This document shows positions 15,089 through 15,194 of a stretch of 15,194 nucleotides of DNA, one piece after another. Made by a program: the position numbers and the translations under genes. How positions within the stretch are numbered: position 1 is the first letter of the stretch; each line of letters starts with the position of its first letter. The notes under the pieces were generated by a model. The model was not told where the DNA came from and searched no databases. It worked only from the letters and a program-made list of their open reading frames with translations. The DNA is from an uncultured Dorea sp. (lineage in GTDB: Bacteria > Bacillota > Clostridia > Lachnospirales > Lachnospiraceae): assembly GCA_910579335.1 (NCBI GenBank), contig CAJTUQ010000030.1:11635-26828 (forward strand), given 5' to 3'.

Positions 15089-15194
15089 TTAATCGAATCT
15101 TTGGAATCCGTTTCCGATAATCTCACTGCTGTTCGTAATCATCATAAATGTATCCGGTTCTGTCGCCCTGACAAAATTTCTGAGCCTCATAGCC
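15089..15194 (-). CDS. YitT-family membrane protein, C-terminal fragment (DUF2179)
   Basis: Only the last 34 codons are in the window; the gene continues past the right edge. The readable tail, with TEPDTFMMITNSSEIIGNGF, matches the end of the DUF2179 domain that closes YitT-family multi-pass membrane proteins (typical ending: DP-AF-I-D-EV-GNGF-like). The reading frame ends at TAA (complement of 15089-15091). Function of the family is not established. The gene lies 120 bases upstream of yjeM on the same strand. The call rests on a short stretch. Confidence 0.7.
   Translation of the reverse strand, partial: AMRLRNFVRATEPDTFMMITNSSEIIGNGFQRFD

Noticed and set aside
14929..15126. 65-codon minus-strand open frame overlapping the yjeM start
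   Set aside because: Weak GTG start, overlaps the yjeM 5' end out of frame, and its first part overlaps the end of the YitT-like gene in another frame.
1..15194. CRISPR arrays, tRNA or rRNA genes, insertion sequences, prophage or defence genes
   Set aside because: No regularly spaced repeats, RNA-gene signatures, transposase-like proteins or phage-like proteins were seen. All main open frames have ordinary metabolic, transport or regulatory assignments.

Overview
The window looks like chromosomal DNA from an anaerobic gut-type Clostridia, most likely Lachnospiraceae. Reasons: moderate GC with AT-rich intergenic regions, strong AAGGAG-type ribosome binding sites, an M3-type [FeFe] hydrogenase, a catabolic-type glutamate dehydrogenase, a dCache chemoreceptor with the second HAMP-like segment common in Firmicutes, and a SleB-family hydrolase with a PcsB-like coiled coil. 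The family assignment is inference. No rRNA, tRNA, CRISPR array, insertion sequence or phage gene was seen, and every complete gene appears intact.

Layout. 47-1036 (+) is a secreted cell-wall hydrolase ended by a clean terminator. 1148-1897 (-) is an orphan APH-fold phosphotransferase. 2132-4147 (+) is a methyl-accepting chemotaxis protein. It converges on the hydrogenase operon, and both share a 24-bp perfect-stem bidirectional terminator. 5953-7785 (-) and 4214-5959 (-) overlap and encode a multi-domain Fe-S flavoprotein (NuoF-type cluster domain plus GltD/NfnL-like FAD and NAD(P) domains) and HydA. 9315-10598 (-) and 8029-9291 (-) form an aminotransferase-glutamate dehydrogenase operon. 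A divergent LysR regulator (10898-11848, +) starts across a 299-bp region holding promoters and nested palindromes. A POT/PTR2-like transporter (11928-13313, -) and a YjeM-like amino-acid permease (13484-14968, -) follow. The right edge holds the last 34 codons of a YitT-family membrane protein (-).

How the genes may work together (inference). YjeM and the POT transporter would import amino acids or peptides. The aminotransferase would collect amino groups onto 2-oxoglutarate, and glutamate dehydrogenase would release ammonium and make NAD(P)H. The flavoprotein-HydA pair could dispose of those electrons as H2. The LysR protein is well placed to control the aminotransferase operon, because a near-perfect palindrome overlaps that operon's -35 box.

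The item most worth attention is the hydrogenase pair. It resembles the 'glutamate synthase-linked' group A2 [FeFe] hydrogenases. No glutamate synthase large subunit, NuoE-like or full NuoF-like subunit is encoded here, so the GltD/NfnL-like flavoprotein is probably the only NAD(P)H module. A two-subunit NAD(P)H-linked, possibly bifurcating hydrogenase is a testable idea.
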